Notes under the pieces: model-generated | Database searches by the model: none | What the model was told of the DNA's origin: nothing | Seen by the model: the letters and a program-made list of their open reading frames with translations, nothing else | NCBI GenBank assembly: GCA_902470695.1 | Contig: CABRHH010000003.1 | Coordinates: 78,048-142,047, forward strand | DNA: 64,000 nt | Reading direction: 5' to 3' | Source: an uncultured Collinsella sp. | Lineage (GTDB): Bacteria > Actinomycetota > Coriobacteriia > Coriobacteriales > Coriobacteriaceae | Shown: positions 42,824 to 51,024 of the stretch, one piece after another | Layout: every line of letters starts with the position of its first letter | Numbering within the stretch: position 1 is the first letter of the stretch | Program-made: the position numbers and the translations under genes

Positions 42824-44194
42824 CTACTGCACCTCGCCGGCAAGCTCGGCCTGCTTGGCCACCGCGCGCTCGGATGCACGCATGAACGGCAGGTAAATCG
42901 CCATGCCGAGCAGGATCTCGACAACCTGCCACACGGCAGCGCGCCAGTCGAATCCGGTTGCCAGCAAGGCCGACAGCACCGGCGGCGTGGTCCACGGCAC
43001 CTGCGCGATGCAGGGGCTGATGATGCCGGCGCACGTGAGGCCATAGGTAGCTGCGATCAGCAGGTCGGGAATGAGCACGAAGGGAATCATCAGCGGCAGG
43101 TTGAACACGATCGGATACCCGTAGATGACCGGCTCGTTGATGTTGAACAGGCCCGGTGCGATGGACATCTTCGCCACGGTCTTGCTCGTCTTGGATTTGG
43201 AGAACAGGAAGGTGTCGAGCAGCAGCATGAACGTGCATCCCGATCCGCCGATCAACGCGAAGCTGTTGATGATCTGCATGTTCATGTAATGGTCGGCGGG
43301 GATCGCCTGGCCGGCCGCGAAGGTTGCCATGTTGTCCACGATCAGCATGGTCAGGATCGGCTCAATCGTGGCACCGGAGATGGTGGACTGGTGAATACCC
43401 ACGCAGAACAGCAAGTTGGCCAGAGAGTAGATCAGGATGACCGCCCACGGGCCGGCGTTCATGATACTCTTGAGCGGCGTGGAGATGAACGTACTGATGA
43501 TGGTGAGCAGGTCGGTTGTGGCAAAGACGGCAAGCAGGGCGGCGCCCAGGCCGAACACCGACAGAGTCAGCAGCATGGGAATCATCACGTTGAAGGAGTT
43601 GCCCACCGCCGGTGGCACGCCCTCTCCCAGATTCACCTTCAGCTTCTCCACGCCCGAGATCTTGATGAACAGCGTGGCTGCCAGCAGCGCGATGATGATG
43701 GCGCCGAACAGGCCGTTGGTGCCGGTGTTGGTAGTGGCAAGCGCACCGGTGACCGACGCGGAGGTCACCTCATCGGTGAGCAGCGGAGAGCCCGCAGCCA
43801 GCGTAGCGGTAATGTTCTGCGGCATCATAATCACGAATGCCGAGATACCCACAACCACGCACGCCAGCGGGTTGTCGAAGCGCTTGTTCTTCGCCAGGCT
43901 GTAGCCAATGAGGCCCGCCAGGATCAGCGCGGAAACGTTCAGCGTGCCCAGCGTCAGCGCCTGGCCCCACGTTTGCAGACGGGCCAGCAGCTCGGGGTTG
44001 GGGCTCATGCCCGTATCGCCCCAGATATATCCGAACACGACGTTGTTGATGAGCACGGCAACGCCCGCCAGGATGTAGAGCGGGGTGATGGTGGCAAAGG
44101 CATCACGCAGCGAACGCAGATGCACCTGATTGCCAACTTTGGCGGACACCTCGGCAAACTTGTCGAGGAACGCCTGTCCTTTTCCAGAGGCCAT
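42824..44194 (-). CDS. PTS cellobiose/lactose-type permease subunit IIC
   Basis: A 456-residue membrane protein with ten hydrophobic helices, of the CelB/lactose IIC family. Family pieces include LRDAFATITPLYILAGVAVL near the N-terminus, GIHQSTISGATIEPIL in the middle, and APGLFNINEPVIYGYPIV, which is the sugar-binding signature (NEP). The ATG at 44194 has GGAG six bases upstream. It lies about 90 bases after the GH1 gene. The likely substrates are beta-linked disaccharides such as cellobiose or aryl-beta-glucosides, which arrive as 6-phosphates and are cleaved by the GH1 enzyme. Confidence 0.93.
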   Translation of the reverse strand: MASGKGQAFLDKFAEVSAKVGNQVHLRSLRDAFATITPLYILAGVAVLINNVVFGYIWGDTGMSPNPELLARLQTWGQALTLGTLNVSALILAGLIGYSLAKNKRFDNPLACVVVGISAFVIMMPQNITATLAAGSPLLTDEVTSASVTGALATTNTGTNGLFGAIIIALLAATLFIKISGVEKLKVNLGEGVPPAVGNSFNVMIPMLLTLSVFGLGAALLAVFATTDLLTIISTFISTPLKSIMNAGPWAVILIYSLANLLFCVGIHQSTISGATIEPILTMLIVDNMATFAAGQAIPADHYMNMQIINSFALIGGSGCTFMLLLDTFLFSKSKTSKTVAKMSIAPGLFNINEPVIYGYPIVFNLPLMIPFVLIPDLLIAATYGLTCAGIISPCIAQVPWTTPPVLSALLATGFDWRAAVWQVVEILLGMAIYLPFMRASERAVAKQAELAGEVQ

Positions 44195-44284
44195 GGCTAC
44201 TCCAATCTTCGGTGATGGCCCATCGCGCAAACAGCCCTCCACAGCCCGCCCGCGCATGCACGCGCGCGGAACCGCGCCTTTGCG

Positions 44285-45712
44285 CTATTGGATAACATGG
44301 GTGGTTGCAACCGTGCGCAACCAATCGGCCGACCGCTTGAGGCGGCGGCGGTAATTGTCCATGAGGTCGACCTCGACAAACCCGTAGCGGTTCTTATAGG
44401 CGTTGCTCCACGACCAGTTGTCGATGAGGCCCCAGTAGTGGTATCCGCGGCAGCGTGCCCCATCCGCGATGGCCCTCGCGATCCAGCTCAGGTGCTCGCG
44501 GACGAAGTCGACGCGGTACGGGTCCTCGATGCGGCCGTCCCCGCCGCGGTGCAGGTGCTCGTCCTGGATACCGATGCCGTTTTCCGACACGAAAAACTCC
44601 AGGTCGGGATAGTCGCGCTTGAGCTCCATGCCGAAGTCATAGAGGCCTTGCGGGTAGATTTCCCAGCCGCGCGACTCGTTCATCACCGCATCCGGCCACA
44701 CGTACGCGTCGGCGAAATGAGGCTGGCCGAAGGCGTCCCGCTCGGATGCCGGCGCCTGCACGCGGGCCGGGTGGTAGTAGTTGCAGCCCAGCCAATCGAC
44801 CACGCCCTGCTGCAAGATCTCGGCATCGCCGGCGCGCTGCGGCAGCTGGATGCCCGTGCGCGCCAGCGTGTCGAGCACGTCTTCAGGAAGTTCGCCGGCG
44901 GTAATGAGGTCCAGCCACCAGCGGTTGTTGATGCCGCTGGTCATCCGCACGGCCTCACGGTCGGCGGCGGTTGGATGCTCTTTGGTATACGTGGGTGTAA
45001 AGCAGTTGATCATGCCGATCTTGGCGTCGGCGCGCACCGCGCCGTCTGCCTGCGCGCGGCGATAGGCTGCAACCGCCAGGGCATGCGCCAGCGATATGTG
45101 ATACTGAACGGTCCGCGCGCGGGCGAAATCGTGCAGCTGGGGATACCACACGCCCTCCTGGTAGCGCTGCTCGGGCTCCACGATCGGCTCGTTGAACGTG
45201 AACCAATAGCGGATCTGGTCGCCGAACTCCCGGAATGCCATCTCCGCATAGTGCGCATAGGCCTCCACGACCTCACGGCTCTCCCATCCGCCGCGTCGGA
45301 ACAGGTACGTGGGCATGTCGAAATGGTAGAGGTTCACGAACGTTTCGAGGCCCGCCTGCTCGGCAGCGTCGAACAGCCGATGATACCAAGCCGATCCCTC
45401 GGGGTTGAGCTTGCCATCGCGATCGAGCAGACGACTCCACTGCATCGAGGTGCGCCACGACGTCAGGCCCAGATCCCGCATGATCTGGAAGTCCTTTTCG
45501 TAGCAGCGCATGAAGTCGTTGCCCACATACGACCCCACCCGGTTGTAGAAGGCGCCGATGTCCTCCATCGACCAAGTGTCCCACAGGTTCTCGAGCTTTC
45601 CACCCTCATTCCAAGCGCCCTCCGTTTGCGGGCCAGACATGGCCGCCCCGAAGAAGAAGTCCTCAGGCAGCTCATGTGTTCCGCAGGCGTCGGCTGGCTG
45701 TTCTTGCTGCAT
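44285..45712 (-). CDS. GH1 family 6-phospho-beta-glycosidase
   Basis: A 475-residue cytoplasmic glycoside hydrolase. The acid/base is E175 in TFNEP and the nucleophile E377 in FFVSENGIG. In neutral-sugar beta-glucosidases the glycone is held by the glutamate of NFEW; here the motif is NWSW, with serine at that position, as expected for 6-phosphoglycone enzymes. This fits its operon with a cellobiose-type PTS. The ATG follows GGAGGG by seven bases. It is the first gene of the operon, and its promoter contains a palindrome (45758-45769). The substrate's aglycone and the glucose/galactose choice are not evident. Confidence 0.93.
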   Translation of the reverse strand: MQQEQPADACGTHELPEDFFFGAAMSGPQTEGAWNEGGKLENLWDTWSMEDIGAFYNRVGSYVGNDFMRCYEKDFQIMRDLGLTSWRTSMQWSRLLDRDGKLNPEGSAWYHRLFDAAEQAGLETFVNLYHFDMPTYLFRRGGWESREVVEAYAHYAEMAFREFGDQIRYWFTFNEPIVEPEQRYQEGVWYPQLHDFARARTVQYHISLAHALAVAAYRRAQADGAVRADAKIGMINCFTPTYTKEHPTAADREAVRMTSGINNRWWLDLITAGELPEDVLDTLARTGIQLPQRAGDAEILQQGVVDWLGCNYYHPARVQAPASERDAFGQPHFADAYVWPDAVMNESRGWEIYPQGLYDFGMELKRDYPDLEFFVSENGIGIQDEHLHRGGDGRIEDPYRVDFVREHLSWIARAIADGARCRGYHYWGLIDNWSWSNAYKNRYGFVEVDLMDNYRRRLKRSADWLRTVATTHVIQ

Positions 45713-45755
45713 TCTGTCGCCCTCCAGATGACTTGTGTATCGCTTCTTGCTACAA

Positions 45756-45783
45756 AGTATAGCGCTATATTTTTTTCTGTAAA
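45756..45783 (-). promoter_or_regulatory. Promoter with internal palindrome for the GH1-PTS operon
   Basis: On the minus strand: -35 TTTACA (45778-45783), a 16-base spacer and -10 TATACT (45756-45761). The perfect palindrome TATAGCGCTATA (45758-45769) covers the -10 and the spacer, an ideal repressor position. The divergent GntR-type gene at 45872 is the likely source of the repressor. Confidence 0.65.
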
Positions 45784-45871
45784 GCGGTTTTCTATTTCTT
45801 TTGTCGTGGCTAGCACGGGGTGGGTGGGCAGAGCACCCCCTCGGTATACTGGTTGAAGCAGAGGAGGAACT

Positions 45872-46594
45872 ATGGCGAAGTACATGGATATTGCAGATGA
45901 CCTGCAGCGCAGCATTGAGGACGGGGCGCTGAAACCGGGCGACAAACTACCCACCGTGGTTGAGCTCTGCGACCTCTATGGGGTCAGCAAGATCACCGTC
46001 AAGCGCGCCATCGAGCATATGACCGAGCGCGGGCTGGTAACCAGCCGCCGCGGCTCGGGCACCTATGTCAAGGAAACCGACGGTCTGCCGGTGAGCCTGC
46101 TGGGTGCTGCGCGCTCCGATCGCGCCGAGGGGTTTTACGCCGAGCACCAGGCCCGGGGACACACGGTTGAATCGGTGGTCTACGATTTCTCCGTCACGGT
46201 GCCACCAGCCGAGGTGGCCCGTCTCCTCAACATCGGACCGGAGGATTTCGCCTACTACGATTGCCGCGTCCGCCTCTCCAACGGCGTCCCCATCGTCATC
46301 GAGTACACCTACATGCCCCTTGACCTCATCCCCGGGCTCAAGCGCACGCATCTGTATGGGTCGATCTACGGCTACATCCGCAACGAGCTGGGTCTCACCA
46401 TCTCCAGCTTTCACCGCACCATCCGCGCGGTGGGGGCAAGCGAGGAGGAAGCGCAGCGTCTGGACGTCAACGCAGGGGAACCGTTGCTCGAATTCGAGCA
46501 GGTGGGCTTTTTGGACAACGGCACGCCGTTCGAGTATTCGGTATCCCGCAACGTGGGCAGTCGGTTCGAGCTCCACAACGTCACGCTTGCGTAA
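45872..46594 (+). CDS. GntR/HutC family transcriptional regulator
   Basis: 240 residues. The winged-helix domain (residues 1-70) contains KPGDKLPTVVELCDLYGVSK followed by ITVKRAIEHMTERGLVTSRR and GSGTYV; the UTRA domain (about 80-235) should bind the inducing sugar phosphate. It is transcribed divergently from the GH1-PTS operon and is preceded by a strong GAGGAGGAAC. The palindrome at 45758-45769 is its probable operator. This layout, a UTRA-type repressor opposite a beta-glucoside PTS operon, is common in Firmicutes and Actinobacteria. Confidence 0.92.
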   Translation: MAKYMDIADDLQRSIEDGALKPGDKLPTVVELCDLYGVSKITVKRAIEHMTERGLVTSRRGSGTYVKETDGLPVSLLGAARSDRAEGFYAEHQARGHTVESVVYDFSVTVPPAEVARLLNIGPEDFAYYDCRVRLSNGVPIVIEYTYMPLDLIPGLKRTHLYGSIYGYIRNELGLTISSFHRTIRAVGASEEEAQRLDVNAGEPLLEFEQVGFLDNGTPFEYSVSRNVGSRFELHNVTLA

Positions 46595-46681
46595 AGATAA
46601 CACCCAGGGTAGCGGAGGCGCGCACACGCGACCGCAGCAGAGCATGGCCCCGTCCCCCATGCCCGCATGGGACGTGCCATG

Positions 46682-46718
46682 AAAAAGCCGTCGAGGCCGC
46701 ATCATCGACCTCAACGGC
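46682..46718 (-). terminator. Intrinsic terminator after the pyrophosphatase gene
   Basis: Arms GCCGT-GAGG and CCTC-ACGGC (46687-46718) with a twelve-base loop; on the minus strand a TTTTTC run follows. A second, smaller hairpin (TATCGG 46731-46736 with CCGATA 46751-46756) lies between it and the stop codon. Confidence 0.8.
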
Positions 46719-46808
46719 GTATGACCCCGCTATCGGACAACAGCGCGTGGCCGATAGCGGACAGTGAGCGACAGGAGCCCTATCGACAGCCCGCGTCTGA
46801 ACCCGCAG

Positions 46809-47753
46809 CTACTCGGCAGCTGCCAGGATGGGGGCGGCCACCTGCTTTTTGCGGGACAGCACGCCGGGCATCCACACGCCCTCGACCGCATCCTCGATGC
46901 CCAGACCCTTCTGCGCAGGCGCGGTGTTGCCCTCGAACAGCACCTGGGAGCCCTCCTTCATGATGTCGGTGATGCACAGCACGATGCCGTCGGCGGCCTT
47001 CTCGGCCTGGTAGGCACGCATGGCCTCGCGGATCTCGGGGATCATGCCGAGCGCGCGGGACTTGTCCACCGTCTCGTACTGGCCGATGAGCAACTTGGTG
47101 CCGGCAACCTCGAACAGCTTGATGTCGTTGCCCACCATCTGCTCGGCGGTGAACGAACCGGACGGACGGGTGAGGAAGACCTCCATGCCGAACTTGACCG
47201 GGTCGACGCCGAGCTGGGAGCCCAGCTTCTTGGCGATGGCCGCATCCACGTCCGTGGCGGTGGGGCTCTTGAGCATGAGCGTATCGGTCATCATGGCCGA
47301 AAGCAGCAGCTTCGCCTGGGTGTCCGTGGGCTCAACGCCGAGGACCTCAAACAGCTTGGCCACGATGGAGCACGACGAGCCCCAAGGCAGCGCCACGATG
47401 TGCAGCGGAGCGGCGGTGGTGAAGTTGCCGAAGCGGTGATGGTCCACCACACCAGCGATCACAGCGTTCTCAAGCCCGGCCACCGACTGGCCCGGCTCGT
47501 TGTGGTCGCACAGCACAACCTGCTGGGGCTGCTCGCCCTCGGCGGCCGGCTCGATTGCATCGATCAGCACGGGCGCGGCCACGCCGGCATCCTCAAGCAG
47601 CTTGGCCGACTCAGCCGGCAGTGGGCCCAGGCAGCATGCCTGGTACGTGTTGCCCTGATAGGCAACCTGGTTCAGCAACTGCGACAGCACAACCGACGAC
47701 ATGATGGCGTCGTTGTCGGGGTTCTGGTGTCCAAACACGAGGACGTTTGCCAT
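46809..47753 (-). CDS. ppaC: Manganese-dependent inorganic pyrophosphatase
   Basis: A 314-residue family II pyrophosphatase of the DHH superfamily, which hydrolyses pyrophosphate to phosphate. Metal-binding motifs are VFGHQNPDNDAIMS at the N-terminus, LCDHNEPGQS and the DHH signature VVDHHRFGNF; the C-terminal active-site segment reads SRKKQV. The ATG follows GGGAGGG. It appears monocistronic, with its own terminator at 46682-46718. Confidence 0.95.
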   Translation of the reverse strand: MANVLVFGHQNPDNDAIMSSVVLSQLLNQVAYQGNTYQACCLGPLPAESAKLLEDAGVAAPVLIDAIEPAAEGEQPQQVVLCDHNEPGQSVAGLENAVIAGVVDHHRFGNFTTAAPLHIVALPWGSSCSIVAKLFEVLGVEPTDTQAKLLLSAMMTDTLMLKSPTATDVDAAIAKKLGSQLGVDPVKFGMEVFLTRPSGSFTAEQMVGNDIKLFEVAGTKLLIGQYETVDKSRALGMIPEIREAMRAYQAEKAADGIVLCITDIMKEGSQVLFEGNTAPAQKGLGIEDAVEGVWMPGVLSRKKQVAAPILAAAE

Positions 47754-48041
47754 AGGGGGTCCCTCCCTTAGGTGGTGGTACTGGAGCGTTCTTCATCCTA
47801 GCACGTTTGATGTACGCCCGCCGTCCAGGTCCGCGCCGTGCAAACGGGCGCACGGCTGCAAGCGCCGGGAAGATGCCCGCACCCCCGAACCCGCCGCGGC
47901 GCGTCGCCGTATGCGTCTCCGGTGCGGCCGGCAAACTCGGATCCGGCGTTCATGCAGCACGCGGCCACGAGCGACCGCGCACGAACGAGACCGCGGCGCC
48001 GGCACGGCCACGCGCGGGCGGCATCGCGACCGAGGCACCGC

Positions 48042-48998
48042 TTACGCGGACACCGCCTGCAGGCCCACGTACGCCGCGCCGATGATGCCCGCGTCGTTGC
48101 CCAGCGAGGCGATCTCGATCGGAGTGTCCGCGCACACCTTGAGCGCGCGGCTGCGATAGTGCGCCACCAGCGGCTCCAGGAACACGTCGGACGAGGCCGA
48201 GGCGCCGCCGCCGATCACGAACGCGTCCGGGTCCACGATCGCCGCGATGGTTGCCAGCGCGCGGCCCAGGTAGGACGCCATGGTTTCCATGGCCGCGCGC
48301 GCCACCTCGTCGCCCTCGCGACACGCCTGGAACACTGCGCGGGAATCGCTCGGACCGGCCAGCTCGATGGGGTCGATGCCGCGCTTGGCGCACTCGATGC
48401 GGTAGTTGCTCACCACGCCGGTGGCCGAGGAATACTGCTCCAGGCAGCCATGACCCCCGCAGCCGCAGGTACGGTCCTCATCCGGATTCATGCACATGTG
48501 GCCGATCTCGCCGCCGGCCCCATGAATACCCGAAATCACCTGCCCGTTCACGACCACGCCGCCGCCCACACCGGTGCCCAGCGTCACGAACACCATGTTG
48601 CGCGCGCCCTGCGCACTGCCCTGCCACAGCTCGCCCAAAGCCGCCGCGTTCGCGTCGTTCTCGAAACGCACCGCGGCGGCCGGGAACGCCTCGGTGAGCG
48701 CAGCCGAGAGCCCGCGGAAGTCGAGGGTGATATTGGCCTGCAGCTTGATCTCACCGTCGGCGGGGATGGGGCACGGCACGGCCAGGCCGATGCCGGCCAG
48801 ATCGTCGGCCGTGCGGTCCGCGGTGGCCAGCAGCTGACGGATGCCGCCCGTCACCGCCGCATAGCCGATCTCGTCGACCAGCGGCGGCGTGGGCACGCTC
48901 ACCTTTCCCAGCAGCTCTCCCGCACGGGTGAACAGCCCCTCCTTAACCGAGGTGCCGCCCACATCGATGCCGACAAACAGTTCCTTGCGCTCAGCCAT
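48042..48998 (-). CDS. ROK family glucokinase
   Basis: A 318-residue sugar kinase. The phosphate-binding motif is VGIDVGGTSVKEGLF, the sugar-binding region is FENDANAAALGE and GTGVGGGVVVNG, the active-site histidine is in GEIGHM, and the ROK zinc signature is CGCGGHGCLE. It phosphorylates glucose (or possibly N-acetylmannosamine or another hexose) with ATP in the cytoplasm. The ATG follows AAGGG. It is probably monocistronic. Non-PTS sugars released by disaccharide or glycan breakdown would enter glycolysis here. The upstream spacer to the orphan IIB is about 120 bases. Confidence 0.93.
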   Translation of the reverse strand: MAERKELFVGIDVGGTSVKEGLFTRAGELLGKVSVPTPPLVDEIGYAAVTGGIRQLLATADRTADDLAGIGLAVPCPIPADGEIKLQANITLDFRGLSAALTEAFPAAAVRFENDANAAALGELWQGSAQGARNMVFVTLGTGVGGGVVVNGQVISGIHGAGGEIGHMCMNPDEDRTCGCGGHGCLEQYSSATGVVSNYRIECAKRGIDPIELAGPSDSRAVFQACREGDEVARAAMETMASYLGRALATIAAIVDPDAFVIGGGASASSDVFLEPLVAHYRSRALKVCADTPIEIASLGNDAGIIGAAYVGLQAVSA

Positions 48999-49116
48999 GT
49001 CCCAACCCTTCGTTCAGGCACCGGCGCCGCCGCGCGCGAGGATGGCTCCCCTTTGCGCGCGGCGCACGCGGATGCGATGGCCGTCAATAGCCAAAACTAT
49101 ACCCCGAGCAGGGACA

Positions 49117-49422
49117 TCACGCGAGGTAGGCCAGCACCTCATCCACGATACCCGGCGCGTTCATGCGCGCATAGTCGTCAGGCGTGATGACCCCCACGCG
49201 GGCGCCGTGTTCGGCGGCCGCCTGCTCGAAATCGCCCTTGGCGTATCCCACCTGCGGCCCCAGCAGCATCAGGTCGGTCTCGTCCAGGCGATCCACCGCC
49301 TCCGCCAGCGGGCAGGCCTCCACCTGCATATCAAGCTCGCGGGCCGCGATCTCTGTCTGCAGCTTGCCCACCAGCAGACTCGTGGTGATGCCCGCCGTGC
49401 AGCACAGCAAAACGTTTGTCAT
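49117..49422 (-). CDS. Orphan PTS lactose/cellobiose-type subunit IIB
   Basis: A 101-residue phosphocarrier with the active cysteine C8 in MTNVLLCCTAGITTSLLV. It aligns along its full length with the IIB at 42397-42702 (shared LLGPQ(I/V)GY, DFEQA, DYxRMN). No IIA or IIC gene is next to it, and it follows brnQ by about 130 bases. The ATG has AAAGGA upstream. It may serve an IIC elsewhere or take part in regulation. Confidence 0.9.
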   Translation of the reverse strand: MTNVLLCCTAGITTSLLVGKLQTEIAARELDMQVEACPLAEAVDRLDETDLMLLGPQVGYAKGDFEQAAAEHGARVGVITPDDYARMNAPGIVDEVLAYLA

Positions 49423-49550
49423 AACCGATTCCTTTCCCCTGCGGCCAGCGCAGCCGCTCTCGATGAGGGGCCCTGCGCCCCCGGGCGCTTATGCGCCCAC
49501 GGCTTTACGTATACCCCGCGAGCGGCTAGCCTTGCACCGCAGCAACGCCC

Positions 49551-50876
49551 TCACGCTGCAGCGGGAGCCCCTCGGCGGCGCAGCACGAGCGACACCGCCA
49601 CGCCCACCGCAGCGCCGACAAGCGCCGGCAGTGTCCAGCCCAAGCCAACGTCCGCCAGCGGCAGCGCATCGACCCACGTCCAGGCGCCGGTGAAGAACGC
49701 GTCGCGCACGGCGGCCCACACGCTCACCACGCAGCACGCGCCCACAGCCCACGGCCACACCGCCGGTACGCGGTCGCACGCCCGGTGCATCATGCCGAAC
49801 AGCACGAGCACGATCGCCGGCGGGTACAGCGCGTTCAGCAGCGGCACCGAGAACGCCAGAATCGCATCGAGGCCGATGTTCGACACCGCGCAGGAGAACA
49901 CCGCGAAGCCCGCAGCCCACACCGGATAGCTCACGTGCGGCAGCTCCTCGGCAAAATACGTGCTGCAGCAGCTGATGAGGCCCACGCACACATTCAGGCA
50001 CGCCAGCAGGAAGATGGCCGCCACCACCACGGTCCCCGCCAGGCCGAAGTGGGCCGTCGCCGATGCCGTGAGCACCTGGGCGCCGTTGGTGGCGCCGGCA
50101 AGCGTGCCCGACACGCTCGCGCCCACCCACGCCAGACCGCAGTAGATCACGCCCATGAGCAGGCCCGCGAACACGCCGGCACGCGAGATCTCGCGCATGA
50201 GACCGCGCTCGTCGTCAACGCCCAGCTCGCGGATGTTCACGGCGATCACCAGGCCGAACGTCAGCGATGCCAGCAGGTCCATGGTTTGGTAGCCCGTGAG
50301 GAAACCCTGCACCCCCGCGCGGCCCGCATAGGGCGCCTGCGCGGCGCCAAGCGACGGCGCCGGATCGAGCACCGCGGCGATCACCACCGCGGCGATCAGG
50401 GCGATGAGCGCGGGGCCCGTGATGCGGCCAAGCAGGCGCGTGAGCGCCCCGGGGTGCATGGCCAGCGCATAGGCCGCCGCAAAGAACAGCACCGAGAACA
50501 CCAGGCGCGCCGTCTCGGCGGACACGCCGGCGGGCAAAAGCGGCGCCACCATCTCGAACGAGGTGGACGAGGTGCGCGGGATGGCCAGGCACGGGCCGAT
50601 GGCCAGATACACGAGCGCCACGAACACGCGGGCGAACGCCGGATGCACGCGGGCGGCAAGCTCGCGCAGGGTACCGGCGAGCGCCACGGCAACGATGCCC
50701 AGCACCGGCAACCCGATGCCCGTCACCAGAAAGCCCACCATGGCAGCAGGCGAATCGGTACCCGCCTGCAAGCCCAGCAGCGGCGGCAGGATCAGGTTGC
50801 CCGCACCGAAAAACATCGAGAACAGCGTCAGGCCCACCACCAGAGCCTGCCTGTTCGAAAGCGTCGTCTTCCCCAT
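49551..50876 (-). CDS. brnQ: Branched-chain amino acid transport carrier
   Basis: A 441-residue membrane protein with about twelve helices, of the LIVCS family, which takes up leucine, isoleucine and valine with sodium or protons. The N-terminal LTLFSMFFGAGNLILPP is the family hallmark, with further pieces GYQTMDLLASLTFGLVI and LACLNVCVGLISCCSTYF. The ATG at 50876 follows GAGAGGGGA. It is apparently a single gene: the terminator of the GH84 gene lies upstream of it (50946-50977). Confidence 0.92.
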   Translation of the reverse strand: MGKTTLSNRQALVVGLTLFSMFFGAGNLILPPLLGLQAGTDSPAAMVGFLVTGIGLPVLGIVAVALAGTLRELAARVHPAFARVFVALVYLAIGPCLAIPRTSSTSFEMVAPLLPAGVSAETARLVFSVLFFAAAYALAMHPGALTRLLGRITGPALIALIAAVVIAAVLDPAPSLGAAQAPYAGRAGVQGFLTGYQTMDLLASLTFGLVIAVNIRELGVDDERGLMREISRAGVFAGLLMGVIYCGLAWVGASVSGTLAGATNGAQVLTASATAHFGLAGTVVVAAIFLLACLNVCVGLISCCSTYFAEELPHVSYPVWAAGFAVFSCAVSNIGLDAILAFSVPLLNALYPPAIVLVLFGMMHRACDRVPAVWPWAVGACCVVSVWAAVRDAFFTGAWTWVDALPLADVGLGWTLPALVGAAVGVAVSLVLRRRGAPAAA

Positions 50877-50945
50877 CGCGTCCCCTCTCGTGCGCAGCAT
50901 GATAATCGTCATACTCTATCAGAGTGGAGCGCATCGCCCGGCAAG

Positions 50946-50977
50946 AAAATGGGGCGCTCCCCAAGAAGAGCGCCCCC
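50946..50977 (-). terminator. Intrinsic terminator after the GH84 gene
   Basis: Arms GGGGCGCT (50951-50958) and AGCGCCCC (50969-50976), with a ten-base loop; on the minus strand it is followed by ATTTTCTT. It lies about 50 bases past the GH84 stop. Confidence 0.85.
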
Positions 50978-51024
50978 TGCGGACTCGATGCTCGGTAGCA
51001 ACCGCGCACCGCATGTACAAAACG

